Assembly: GCA_020845515.1 (NCBI GenBank)
Contig: JADLFQ010000076.1
Span: 17,862 to 81,861, forward strand
Reading direction: 5' to 3'
Length of the DNA: 64,000 nucleotides
Source of the DNA: Anaerolineaceae bacterium
GTDB lineage: Bacteria > Chloroflexota > Anaerolineae > Anaerolineales > Anaerolineaceae
Positions within the stretch are counted from its first letter, which is position 1. Each line of letters opens with the position of its first letter. The notes under the pieces are model-generated. The model did no database searches. It saw nothing but the letters and a program-made list of their open reading frames with translations, and was not told the origin of the DNA. Shown here one piece after another: positions 1 to 8,182 of this stretch. The position numbers and the translations under genes were made by a program.

Positions 1-640
1 TGGGGGCGCCCACTGCGTCGCGTAGATGTGCGTCCAGGGCGCCGCGCGGCGGGGTTCCAGCGCCGCCGGCGGAGGCTGCGGCGCGAAACTGCCGGCTAAC
101 GGCCGCATCGGATGGGAAAACATTCAGCCAGGTAAAAGCCTCTTCAGCCGTCAGCGCCATCTGGATGTTCATCTCGTGCAGGCGCTCGTAGTACCAGCGC
201 GCCTGCGGCGGGTTTCTGCGGTGCACCTGCTCGGCTGCCAGGGTTTGAAAGAGCAGCCGCGCCGTCTGCCAGCTCGCGTAGGCGGTGTAATTGTTCAAGG
301 CATCGTATTCCAGGCTCCCCAGCATCCACAGCGCGGCCGCGCGCCTGTGGCGGTTGGCGGATGTTTCGGGGTAGTGTTGCAGCGCCGACCGCACAGACTC
401 GCGGGCGGCCTCAAGCAGCCCGCGCTGTGCTTCCTGCACAGCGGCGGCCAGCAGCACTTCGGGGCGTTCGAGGGGGTCAAGGTCGGTGATTTTATCCAGT
501 GTGGACTGCTTCGCGCCGGAGAAGGTGTAATCGGTGATGGAGACATCCGCCCAAGCTTGCACATCCTGATGAGAGGCGGGCGAGAGGTGTGAGACGGTGA
601 ACTGGTTTAGCCAGGAAAAAGCGCGCACCAGCGTTGTCAT
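1..640 (-). CDS. Hypothetical protein, third gene of an SPFH operon (3' end outside window)
   Basis: This minus-strand frame has no stop before the left edge, so about 213 codons are present and the C-terminus is missing. The start ATG overlaps the stop of the next upstream gene as ATGA, which implies translational coupling with the SPFH-like genes. It begins MTTLVRAFSWLNQFTVSHLS. The middle is alanine-rich and helical (VLLAAAVQEAQRGLLEAARE, then SANRHRRAAALWMLGSLEYD), with a spacing that could be TPR-like. The ORF track misses it because it is open at the edge. I do not recognise a family. Its place in the operon suggests it works with the two membrane proteins upstream. Confidence 0.6.
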   Translation of the reverse strand, partial: MTTLVRAFSWLNQFTVSHLSPASHQDVQAWADVSITDYTFSGAKQSTLDKITDLDPLERPEVLLAAAVQEAQRGLLEAARESVRSALQHYPETSANRHRRAAALWMLGSLEYDALNNYTAYASWQTARLLFQTLAAEQVHRRNPPQARWYYERLHEMNIQMALTAEEAFTWLNVFPSDAAVSRQFRAAASAGGAGTPPRGALDAHLRDAVGAP

Positions 641-1980
641 GTTGGCTTGTCTTCCTTGTTGCTGTCGCCCGCGCTGAGGGCATCGAGAGTTTGCGCAGCA
701 CGCAGCAGCAGCAATTTCCGCAAGCGGAGCGGGTCGCGCTCGGTCAAGTCCAAATCTTCCAAGGCACGCGCGATGCCGGCGATCAGTTCGGCTTGTGCTT
801 CGGCGCGTCCAAGTTCTTGATAAGCGAGTACTTTGGCCTCACCAGTCGCCCTTTCGGCGCCAGCTTCACCTTGCAGGGTTGCCGCCCACACCGCCAGCCG
901 CTTCTGGTCAACGGCTTCTTCTATGATGTCAAAGTGCCCGAGATCAATCCAAAGCAGCTGCGCACCCAGCCTTGCCAGCGCCCCGCGGCTTTTTTGGGAG
1001 AACAATTCCTCTTGAATGCGCTGGCGGGGGTCTTGCTCGTTTTCGCGCGGCGCGGTTAAAAAGTCCAGCGAATGGGCGTTGATGTAGTCAACGATAACGC
1101 CGACCGTTGCCCGCTGTACCGCCCTGCGCCAGGGTTCAAGCCCATCCTCCGTAACCGCGAGGTTGTTAACCATGCTCTCAATTGCCTCTTCCGAAACCGG
1201 GAAAGGGTCCTCCAGCGAGCGGCGTGCAGGGCGGCCGCTGCGGGTTTCCGGCAGGATCTGATAGCGGAAATGGATGTCTTGCAGGCGTAAACGGATGCCG
1301 TCGCGCGTCAGTGTGGAAATTTCTTCCACGCTGCCGTGTTGTTCGTCCAGGTTGGCGATTAGCTCAAAGCGCTCAAACGGCGACATGAAGTAGCTGGAAG
1401 CAATGGAAACGCGCGAGGGCCGGCGCAGCCAGCGGAAAAGCACGGCGTTGCCCGGTTGGATGAGTGCATACCCCGGCCCGCCGATGCGATCGAGCAGGTT
1501 GAGGCGGTTGGGAAGCGGGCGCATCTCACCGCCGTCAATGACAAGCTGGGGATAGCCGACCGCGAAGAGAGATGCCAGCACATAGCGCAGGGCACTGAAC
1601 CATGGGATGTTATACACACTGGCGACGAAGGCCGCACCGTTCATCACAACAATCAGAATGGCGAGCAGCGGCGCAATCGCGTAGCGGATGACGTGAGAGT
1701 CGAGGAAAAAGACTGCCAGCGCCAGGATCCACACAGGGACTTCACGGAAGAAGATATTGGTTTCCTGGATCTCCTGCGCCCGGCCGGCTGCGTTGATCTG
1801 ACTGAAATCTTCAAAAAGCTCCGATCCGAGCAGGGCGAACATCACCAGCATCAGCACTGCCAGTGTCAGGCGCGCCAGGCCAAGCAGGCTTTGCACAAGC
1901 TCCGCATTTGTGAGCAAGGTTTCCAGGAACTGCAAGCGCAGCCGCTCCAGGAAGTTTCCAAAACGGTGCAGGAGGTTCAT
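637..1980 (-). CDS. SPFH/band-7-like membrane protein (447 aa)
   Basis: Seen: an N-terminal region with about four hydrophobic segments within residues 35-145. It is followed by a soluble domain that starts near GGPGYALIQPGNAVLF and contains TRDGIRLRLQDIHFRY, the strand pattern typical of SPFH (stomatin/prohibitin/flotillin) domains. The C-terminal 100 residues are alanine- and glutamate-rich and probably helical, as in SPFH oligomerisation tails. Known: SPFH proteins form large membrane-associated scaffolds. Inferred: it forms a hetero-assembly with the adjacent 575-aa paralogue, because both starts and stops overlap as ATGA in one operon. The large N-terminal membrane part is unusual for the family, and the function is unknown. 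Confidence 0.65.
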   Translation of the reverse strand: MNLLHRFGNFLERLRLQFLETLLTNAELVQSLLGLARLTLAVLMLVMFALLGSELFEDFSQINAAGRAQEIQETNIFFREVPVWILALAVFFLDSHVIRYAIAPLLAILIVVMNGAAFVASVYNIPWFSALRYVLASLFAVGYPQLVIDGGEMRPLPNRLNLLDRIGGPGYALIQPGNAVLFRWLRRPSRVSIASSYFMSPFERFELIANLDEQHGSVEEISTLTRDGIRLRLQDIHFRYQILPETRSGRPARRSLEDPFPVSEEAIESMVNNLAVTEDGLEPWRRAVQRATVGVIVDYINAHSLDFLTAPRENEQDPRQRIQEELFSQKSRGALARLGAQLLWIDLGHFDIIEEAVDQKRLAVWAATLQGEAGAERATGEAKVLAYQELGRAEAQAELIAGIARALEDLDLTERDPLRLRKLLLLRAAQTLDALSAGDSNKEDKPT

Positions 1981-3704
1981 TCCTTTAACCCCTGCAAAAA
2001 CCGGCTGATCTCCCCGCCGGGGATCAGCCAGTGGTGGATGGTGCGCATCATATCGAGGGTGTTGGCGGGCAGCAACTGGCGGGTGAGCGGGTTGGCAGCG
2101 GCCTGTTCCAGCGATTGGTACAGCCGGATGGCCAGCGCTTCCTCGGTGAGGTTGCCGTCTTCAAACAGACGTTTCAGGCTGTAGAACAACTGTTGCTGCG
2201 CCTGTGCGCGGGCGTGCGAACGAATGCGCTCCACCTCCAGGCCATGTTCGGCGCGCAGCGTATCCATCTCGCGCACCCAGGGCGCGCTCCAATTATCCAC
2301 GCGCTGCTCCCAGATCTCCGGGGAGAGCGGTGTCAGGTCGCCAAAGCCGCTGGAAATAATCTTAATTCCCCGGTCGCGCAGTACTTTTGAATTTCTTAAA
2401 GATTGGATGTGCGAAACACGCAGGTCTGCCAGGTCATATTCCATACCGGCTTGCAGGGGGCGGCGTTCCCGATGAAGGACCACCCGGTACGACAGGATGC
2501 CGTTGTTACGCATGGCGTGGCGCAGGCGTGCCTTGATGCCGGGCAGGGGGAAGCGGTTGGGGTCATCCCCCTTGTAAATATCTTCGTAATTGACCGAGGA
2601 GAGCACCTCGCGGAACAGCTCTGAGGCGATTGCGGTGGGCAGATCCCCCCAGGATACCAGTTTATTTTCCACGCCGCGCGCCTGGGCAAAGACGGCTGAA
2701 AAGACCTGCTGCGGGTTGAAGACAGGCCAGCGTTCACCGGCCGGCAGGGGCATATACTCACCGATCTCTTGCAGGCGGCCAGCCACGCGCGCGTATTGGT
2801 GTATTTCGCGGCGGTCGGCGTCATCGAGATCATCTGAAAAGCCAGCCAGGCGCATGCGGCCGGTATCCGGCAGGTTCTCCCAGGTGAGGGTGCGCAAGTT
2901 TTCACGGCGGAATTCGCCATCATACCCAACCTGCAGGGTATCGGGTGTTTGCCCGATGGTGAAGATCACCCAAATATTCGCTTTGAGTTCGAGCCCATCG
3001 CGCGTGTAACAGGGCACCTGCGTGCGGATACGAAATTGCTTGCGCAAATCCACCACCGCGCGGATGCGTTCGTGTGGGCGGGTGAAGATGATGCCAGGGC
3101 CGCGCACGCGCGGCGATTCCAGTTTGTCCACCAACCCCAGGGAGACGAGGATATTCATGATTGATGTATTAAGCGCGCGCAGCACACCGGGAGGGGGGAT
3201 CTGCTCCTCAAAGACGGCGGCGCTGTTAAAATCCACCACGGTGACGCCAAAACCCTGCCGGTTGAGCTCGCTCGGCGAATCGATCTGTTTGCCATCGCGC
3301 ACGAAGATGGTGCGTCCGTGGACGTGAAAAATGGAGAGGAGCAGATGAAAAGCAGTGCGGTAGATCTCTTGAAAGCGGTCCACCAGCCGGAAATGTCCAG
3401 GCGCGTACTCCAGGGGAACACGCACCGGCAGCAAAGCCTGGCTGGAAGCGAGGATGAGCCAACTGACGAAGACCCACAGAAAGCCTAAAATGACGTTGAA
3501 ACAGATCACCTGGAAGGCATAGCCCAAATCGGGGGGGAGCGCCCCCGGCTCAAAGCCGAGAACGGTGATGCCGATTGTCCAAAACAACCAGATGACGCTG
3601 ATGACCTCGCGCCAGAAGAGGATGATGAAAAGCAAAATCAGCCCGACGGGCAGCATCCAGCGGCGGGGTCTTAACCTCCGGGCGTCACGGTCACTCAGCA
3701 GCAT
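1977..3704 (-). CDS. SPFH/band-7-like membrane protein (575 aa), first gene of operon
   Basis: Seen: two strongly hydrophobic stretches in residues 15-50 and another around 65-95, then a soluble part. GPGIIFTRPHERIRAVVDLR followed by CYTRDGLELKANIWVIF matches the SPFH pattern of a proline-bearing entry strand, a DLR strand and a TRDG turn. The C-terminus carries a helical Glu/Arg/Gln-rich section (around residues 470-530) and no recognisable enzyme motif. It is the promoter-proximal gene of a three-gene coupled operon. Its stop overlaps the next start as ATGA. It is much longer than the slipin encoded at 9.6 kb, so it is a distinct SPFH lineage rather than a duplicate. Confidence 0.65.
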   Translation of the reverse strand: MLLSDRDARRLRPRRWMLPVGLILLFIILFWREVISVIWLFWTIGITVLGFEPGALPPDLGYAFQVICFNVILGFLWVFVSWLILASSQALLPVRVPLEYAPGHFRLVDRFQEIYRTAFHLLLSIFHVHGRTIFVRDGKQIDSPSELNRQGFGVTVVDFNSAAVFEEQIPPPGVLRALNTSIMNILVSLGLVDKLESPRVRGPGIIFTRPHERIRAVVDLRKQFRIRTQVPCYTRDGLELKANIWVIFTIGQTPDTLQVGYDGEFRRENLRTLTWENLPDTGRMRLAGFSDDLDDADRREIHQYARVAGRLQEIGEYMPLPAGERWPVFNPQQVFSAVFAQARGVENKLVSWGDLPTAIASELFREVLSSVNYEDIYKGDDPNRFPLPGIKARLRHAMRNNGILSYRVVLHRERRPLQAGMEYDLADLRVSHIQSLRNSKVLRDRGIKIISSGFGDLTPLSPEIWEQRVDNWSAPWVREMDTLRAEHGLEVERIRSHARAQAQQQLFYSLKRLFEDGNLTEEALAIRLYQSLEQAAANPLTRQLLPANTLDMMRTIHHWLIPGGEISRFLQGLKE

Positions 3705-4166
3705 GCAGCGCTCTTAAAGAAGGCGAGAAAAAGAAGTGTAACCAATAAAACCAGTATAGCCTTGCCTTTTCTTCTTTGTCAAGTAAGGGAAGAAGGGGGA
3801 TGCGCCGAAAACCCCCTCTCCTGGCCTTCCAGGAGAGGGGGTGAAAGAAAAGATTCTGTTGACGATTGGCTGCTTGGTGGCGAGGACAACTGTACCGCCG
3901 GAGTTGAGGGCAACCTTAATGTACGAACCGCCGGGGTGTATGCCTTCCAAAACCGCCGCCGGATTAGCACTCACGCCGCCGCCTGGATCGGTCAGGGCGC
4001 TTAATTTCCTGCCAGCCACACCCGGCTCGCGGAAGGTTGCCAGGGCTGTGCGGGCTTGAGCGCGCGGCGGAAGACTGGCCGGTTTTTCGGGAGCAGGCCG
4101 GCCGCCGCAACAGCACGGGTGCGTAAAAAGAAGACACTAATTTGGCTGCCAGTTGAGCGCGGGGTT
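3705..4166. other. Intergenic region with a long perfect hairpin
   Basis: About 460 bases between two minus-strand genes. Short ORFs here (for example the 101-aa minus ORF at 3714-4019) have no domain and no clear ribosome binding site. The one clear element is the hairpin annotated separately at 3812-3841. The promoter of the SPFH operon must lie here, but I could not place a convincing -35/-10 pair. Confidence 0.5.
3812..3841. repeat. Perfect inverted repeat, 13-bp arms with 4-nt loop
   Basis: The arms CCCCCTCTCCTGG and CCAGGAGAGGGGG are exact complements around CCTT. No T-tract follows on either strand, so it is not a standard intrinsic terminator. It may be an intergenic palindromic repeat of the REP type. 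Only one copy is seen in this window. Confidence 0.6.
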
Positions 4167-4898
4167 TTAGGGAGCGATGGCAAGGCTGGCGATGTGTGTG
4201 CTGGCGTCATAGGCGACTGTGAATACATAGCCGTTATCTTTGAAGACCTTTGAAGCCTCTTGTGGTTTGACCTGCGCTGTTAATACATAATCCAGAATAT
4301 CGGTGGAGACACTGCTCGCAGCGCTGGAAAAACGCTGCGCCAGCGTCATCAACAACGCGGTGGCAGTCATCGTCTGCCCCTGGTCATTCGGATCGGTTGG
4401 CACCGCAGCCGAAACAGCCAGCAGTTCTTTTTCGGGTCCCAGCAGCGTTACCGCAGCGCAGTCGCCTTCCAGGCAAAGCCAGGTGTGATACCCCATCATT
4501 AGCTCCATCCCGTTGGAGGTAAAAGGTTCCTCGAATTCAAAAGCGCCACCCGAGCCGAAGAAATCCATCATCTCGGCGCGGCTGACCCCCAGGCCCTTGC
4601 CTGCTGATGTTGGCTGAACTGCTGTTGCTGTAGGCACGGCTGCCGGCGGGGTTGTTGTCGGGCGCACAGTCATTCCGGCGGGCGTAGCCTCGCCGATAAT
4701 TGAGGAGAAGGGTGCTTCGATAGAGGATGACGAAAACAGGGAAGAAAAGCCAAAAAGGGCGGCTGCCGCGGCCAGACACACGCAGCACAGCAAAACCACC
4801 CCCAACACAATCAGTATGATCTTTTTGTTATTTCGGGCGGGGGGAGGGTTGGCTGGCAGATTTTCATGAGAAAATTGTGAGTCGGAAATTTTTACCAT
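4167..4898 (-). CDS. Single-pass membrane-anchored protein of unknown function
   Basis: 243 residues. After a short polar N-terminus (NNKK just before the membrane) there is one transmembrane helix, IILIVLGVVLLCCVCLAAAA, at about residues 25-48. A threonine/proline/alanine-rich linker (residues 75-100) leads to an extracytoplasmic domain of about 140 residues. That domain contains a Cys pair (WLCLEGDCAAV) that could form a disulfide. The layout of helix, low-complexity linker and globular domain is common in Chloroflexota surface proteins. There is no enzyme motif. It is transcribed alone, divergently from the OsmC operon. Confidence 0.6.
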   Translation of the reverse strand: MVKISDSQFSHENLPANPPPARNNKKIILIVLGVVLLCCVCLAAAAALFGFSSLFSSSSIEAPFSSIIGEATPAGMTVRPTTTPPAAVPTATAVQPTSAGKGLGVSRAEMMDFFGSGGAFEFEEPFTSNGMELMMGYHTWLCLEGDCAAVTLLGPEKELLAVSAAVPTDPNDQGQTMTATALLMTLAQRFSSAASSVSTDILDYVLTAQVKPQEASKVFKDNGYVFTVAYDASTHIASLAIAP

Positions 4899-5219
4899 GT
4901 GGCATATCTCCTTGGATGGCCGAATAATTTGATGGATGGCTTAAATCATATCACGGAGTGCAAGTAAATTCAGCTTGATAGACAGGGTCATTAATATTTA
5001 TTTTGTCATATTCGGATCATTGCCAGCTTGAAGGATATGCTGAACGGACGTCCACTGATAGCGGGCCGCGAATTCAGCGGGATGGGGCGGGGGCCGGCTT
5101 CTTTAAGGGGCTGGCCAACTGAGTGACCTGGCCGAACTTACGCGCTAACCCGCCAAACGCCTGACCTTTTGCCTGAATCTCAAGCGCCGGGTGTCAGAAA
5201 GGCATATCATTCTCATAAT

Positions 5220-5241
5220 TTGTACTATTATCACGGTACAA
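5220..5241. promoter_or_regulatory. Operator-like inverted repeat 1, TTGTAC-N10-GTACAA
   Basis: A perfect 6-bp inverted repeat with a 10-bp spacer, just upstream of the -35 element of the OsmC promoter. A second copy with the same arms and spacer begins 43 bp downstream, close to four helical turns. The probable ligand is the XRE-cupin regulator encoded in the same operon (inference). Confidence 0.65.
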
Positions 5242-5246
5242 TAACC

Positions 5247-5274
5247 TTGATTTAAAACATTTTTGTACTATAAT
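5247..5274 (+). promoter_or_regulatory. Sigma-70-type promoter for the OsmC/XRE-cupin operon
   Basis: TTGATT (5247-5252), a 16-bp spacer and TATAAT (5269-5274). The -10 box lies inside operator 2, so binding there would block RNA polymerase. Transcription would start near 5281, about 30 bases before the OsmC start codon. Confidence 0.65.
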
Positions 5275-5284
5275 ATTGGTACAA
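5263..5284. promoter_or_regulatory. Operator-like inverted repeat 2, TTGTAC-N10-GTACAA
   Basis: Same arms and spacer length as operator 1. The 10-bp spacer contains the whole TATAAT -10 box. The position over -10 and +1 points to repression. Confidence 0.7.
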
Positions 5285-5309
5285 TATCTTATATCCTATG
5301 AGGAGCATT

Positions 5310-5744
5310 ATGGCACCAAAAACAGTTCGTGTAGATGCAGTACGTGTAGATGGTTTTAAGATTGAGGCAACCGCCCGGCAGCACAAAGCATTCGTTGATC
5401 AACCCGCCGCCGGCGGCGGAACGGATACCGGCCCCACCCCTTTGGAATATCTGTTCATCTCCCTGGCGGGGTGCGTGGCGACCATCGGCGCCATCATTGC
5501 CAACCAGCGCAAGCTCGATCTGCGCAATATTGAAGTATCGGTTGAAGGCGATCTGGATACCGATGGTTTCATGGGAAAAAACGCCGACCTTCGCGTGGGT
5601 TTTACCAGCATCCGCGTGCACACCAAAATTGATGCGGATATGAGCCAGGAAGAGAAAGAGCAGTTTGTACGCGACATTGACGCCCGCTGCCCGATCTCGG
5701 ACAACCTCGTCCGCGTCAGCGCGGTTGACTTTACTGTCGAGTAA
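5310..5744 (+). CDS. OsmC/Ohr family protein
   Basis: 144 residues from the chosen start, which follows AGGAG by 4 bases. The ORF-track start at 5298 lacks such a site. OsmC hallmarks are visible: TGPTPLEYLFISLAGCVATI with the first redox Cys, and DARCPISDNL with the second Cys about 80 residues later. Known: OsmC/Ohr proteins reduce organic hydroperoxides with a two-Cys centre, while YhfA-like members have unknown substrates. The motif order fits OsmC in general, and the YhfA-like subgroup cannot be excluded. It is the first gene of an operon with the XRE-cupin regulator. The gap between them is only 4 bases. Confidence 0.85.
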   Translation: MAPKTVRVDAVRVDGFKIEATARQHKAFVDQPAAGGGTDTGPTPLEYLFISLAGCVATIGAIIANQRKLDLRNIEVSVEGDLDTDGFMGKNADLRVGFTSIRVHTKIDADMSQEEKEQFVRDIDARCPISDNLVRVSAVDFTVE

Positions 5745-5748
5745 AGCG

Positions 5749-6798
5749 ATGAAATCTTCCGCTGCAGATCCTGCCGATGCCAATCAGCAGCTTCCCGCTG
5801 AAATTCTGGTGGGGCGCAGGCTTCGAGAGCTGCGCACCAGGCGGGGATATCCATTGCGGGCGTTGGCGGATCGCAGCGGCTTAAATGTAAACACCCTCAG
5901 CATGGTTGAGAACGGCAAGTCTTCGCCTTCGGTGAGCACGCTGCAACAACTGGCGGCAGCTTTGGATGTGCCGCTCTCTTCGTTCTTTGAATCGGAGCCG
6001 GTGGAAAGGCAGGTGGTCTTTACGCCGGCGGAGTGCCGCCCGCAGACGGCTTTTGGCAGTCTCCAATTGGGAAACCTGGGAAAAGACCTGCGGGGCAATG
6101 CGGTGCAGCCGTTCCTGGTTGTATTAAAGCCCGGCAAGGGCAGCGGCGACCGGATGATCGTGCATACAGGTCATGAATTTGTCTACTGCCTGAACGGTGT
6201 GCTGCGTTACAGGATCGAAGAACAAGAATATTTCTTAAAGGCGGGCGACAGCCTGGTCTTTGAAGCTCACCTGCCGCACTGTTGGGAAAATAAGGGGGAT
6301 GTGGACGCTCAAATTTTGCTCGTGTTTCACCCGGCTGACCGGAGGGAAGAACGGGGAGGCCGGCATTTTTTGCATCATTATCTAAAAAAGGAATTGACGA
6401 TGAAAATAGCAGCCATTACGGATGACGGCAAGACGATCAGCCAACATTTTGGTCGTGCCACGCATTATTTGGTGTTGACGATTGAAGAAGGTAAAATCGT
6501 CAACCGGGAAATGCGCGCCAAGATTGGGCACAACCAGTACAGTGCAGAACCGCACGTTGAAGAGTCGCACGGGCCAGGGCATGGCCGCGATGCCGCCTCG
6601 CACAACAGGCATGCCAACATGGCCGAGGCAATCGCGGATTGCAAGGCGCTGCTGTGCGGCGGGATGGGCATGGGCGCGTATGAGAGCATGCGCCGCCTCG
6701 ACATTCAGCCGGTTGTTACCACCCTGAGCGATATTGAAGAGGCCGCCCAGGCGTTTATTGACGGCAAGCTGATTGACCATACCGAACTGCTGCACTAA
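5749..6798 (+). CDS. XRE-family regulator with cupin sensor fused to a NifX-type domain
   Basis: 349 residues from ATG 5749. The longer ORF-track start at 5665 would overlap OsmC by 80 bases. Residues 18-80 are an XRE helix-turn-helix (LRALADRSGLNVNTLSMVEN), and 110-200 a cupin (HTGHEFVYCLNGVLRYRIEE). From about residue 218 a dinitrogenase iron-molybdenum cofactor/NifX-like domain begins with MKIAAITDDGKTISQHFGRA and includes CGGMGMGAYESMRR. The second domain begins like a free-standing NifX protein. It has an AAGGA site 7 bases before its Met (6400), so a separate short product may also be made. The two domains are normally separate proteins. Inferred role: a metal- or redox-responsive regulator of its own operon. 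Confidence 0.75.
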   Translation: MKSSAADPADANQQLPAEILVGRRLRELRTRRGYPLRALADRSGLNVNTLSMVENGKSSPSVSTLQQLAAALDVPLSSFFESEPVERQVVFTPAECRPQTAFGSLQLGNLGKDLRGNAVQPFLVVLKPGKGSGDRMIVHTGHEFVYCLNGVLRYRIEEQEYFLKAGDSLVFEAHLPHCWENKGDVDAQILLVFHPADRREERGGRHFLHHYLKKELTMKIAAITDDGKTISQHFGRATHYLVLTIEEGKIVNREMRAKIGHNQYSAEPHVEESHGPGHGRDAASHNRHANMAEAIADCKALLCGGMGMGAYESMRRLDIQPVVTTLSDIEEAAQAFIDGKLIDHTELLH

Positions 6799-6890
6799 GC
6801 CTCGCGCAGTAATTGACCGGTACGGCATGCAGGTGGACTTGCTGCGCGCGGATCAGGCCTCACTGAAGGCAGGCACGATTTTGAGTCGTT

Positions 6891-7742
6891 CTAAGCCTTT
6901 ACCTTTTTCTTTGAAAAGCGAGCCATAATCCGGTTTTGAAAAAAGCTGAGCGCAGCCAGGATGACGGCAAAATAGCCCACGTAGGCAATTAACTGCGCCA
7001 GAGAGGGGCTGTCGGAATATCCAAAAATTGCATGAAGTGCCTGTCCCAGCACGGTTGTTTTCTGATTCAGGATTGGCTTAAGGTTATAAAGATCAGGGAT
7101 CAGCGCGGGCACCCAACCGATTTCATTCAGCTCACCAATGCCGTGAGCGAACAAACCGGCAGCAAACAGGATGAGAAGAACGTTGGTCACCTGGAAGAAA
7201 GTGCCCAAAGGCAGCCGGCGGGTGGAAGAGAATAAGACCCAGCCTGACACAACGGCGCCTGCAAGCCCCAACAGCGCCCCTGTGAACGTCTGCAGGGCGT
7301 CGGCGGCGAACCCGGCCGCCGTCAGGAAGATCGCCAGTTCAGTTCCCTCCCGCACGACCGTTAAAAAGGAAACACCAAAAAGCGCCCGGCGGCTGTTCTT
7401 TTCGGCGGCTTGATGCACATCACTTTCAATTTGACTCTTCAGCGTGGGGGCATGACTTTTCATCCAGAAGATCATCCAGGTGAGCAGACCGGCGGCAAAA
7501 AGCATGATCAGCCCTTCAAAGGCCGGCTCAGCCGCACCTTCAAGGCTAAGCCCAATAATATGCAGGACTACGGCAATCAGGATGCTGACAATCACAGCAG
7601 CAACCACACCAGCCCAGAGCGGGGCGGACAAATCATCCCGCTTTGTCTTTTTCAAAGCGCCCAGCAGCAACCCAATGACGAGAGTGGCTTCGACGCCTTC
7701 ACGCAAGGCAAGGAAGAAACTTGAAATCATGGAGAACCTCAT
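6891..7742 (-). CDS. FTR1/EfeU-family iron permease
   Basis: 283 residues with about seven transmembrane segments. The two family-defining acidic motifs are present: REGVE at residues 14-18 in the first helix and REGTE near residue 131 in the fourth. These coordinate iron during import. It begins MRFSMISSFFLALREG, and the Met five codons in is an alternative start. No EfeO or EfeB partner is next to it. It is convergent with the OsmC/XRE-cupin-NifX operon, so a shared iron or redox theme is likely but unproven. Confidence 0.87.
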   Translation of the reverse strand: MRFSMISSFFLALREGVEATLVIGLLLGALKKTKRDDLSAPLWAGVVAAVIVSILIAVVLHIIGLSLEGAAEPAFEGLIMLFAAGLLTWMIFWMKSHAPTLKSQIESDVHQAAEKNSRRALFGVSFLTVVREGTELAIFLTAAGFAADALQTFTGALLGLAGAVVSGWVLFSSTRRLPLGTFFQVTNVLLILFAAGLFAHGIGELNEIGWVPALIPDLYNLKPILNQKTTVLGQALHAIFGYSDSPSLAQLIAYVGYFAVILAALSFFQNRIMARFSKKKVKA

Positions 7743-8182
7743 AATTTAGTGGAATTTGGTTGTGTATGTAAGATGAGTATAATAACTTAACGTATTTATG
7801 TCAATAATATCTAATATATGAGAATATTTAAAAAAATCTACGCATTTGACCTCAAAATGAACGGCTCCCCGTTTCGACAAACCGCCTTTTCCCCATGTCC
7901 GGCTCTCCTGACGGGTGAGGTGCCTTGATTGTATTAAATTCCTGGTTTCAATCCATGAAATGCTTGTCTTTAATGCCTTCGCATGGTTCTGCTTGCGGAA
8001 GGGGAGGGGGAGACGGTAAAATGAATGATCGCAGCAGATTTACCGGGTTCCGCCTTCGCGCCGGGCCAACGCATTCCCTGAGATTGTAAAAAACGCCGCG
8101 AAAGAGGCAATACGTATCCGGCAAGGTTCATCGGGCGGCCCGAAAATACCCTTAAAACAGCCGGAGCAAGGAGAAAAGAACG
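7743..8182. other. Intergenic region, AT-rich left part
   Basis: About 440 bases between divergent FTR1 and DUF364-type genes. The first 110 bases upstream of FTR1 are strongly AT-rich, as expected for its promoter, but I cannot fix -35/-10 boxes or a Fur/DtxR-type box. No gene is seen. Confidence 0.45.

Larger units (their letters stand above)
4899..5309. other. Divergent intergenic region with OsmC operon control elements
   Basis: About 400 bases between the divergent anchored-protein and OsmC genes. The right 90 bases are AT-rich and hold a promoter and two identical inverted repeats, annotated separately. In the rest I see no gene. Confidence 0.6.

Noticed and set aside
26-592. 188-aa plus-strand ORF at left edge
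   Set aside because: It is a shadow of the minus-strand partial gene, which is coupled to the SPFH genes by ATGA and has normal protein composition.
5665-5748. Upstream start of the XRE-cupin-NifX ORF in the track
   Set aside because: It lies within the OsmC coding region. ATG 5749, four bases after the OsmC stop, gives a normal XRE N-terminus.
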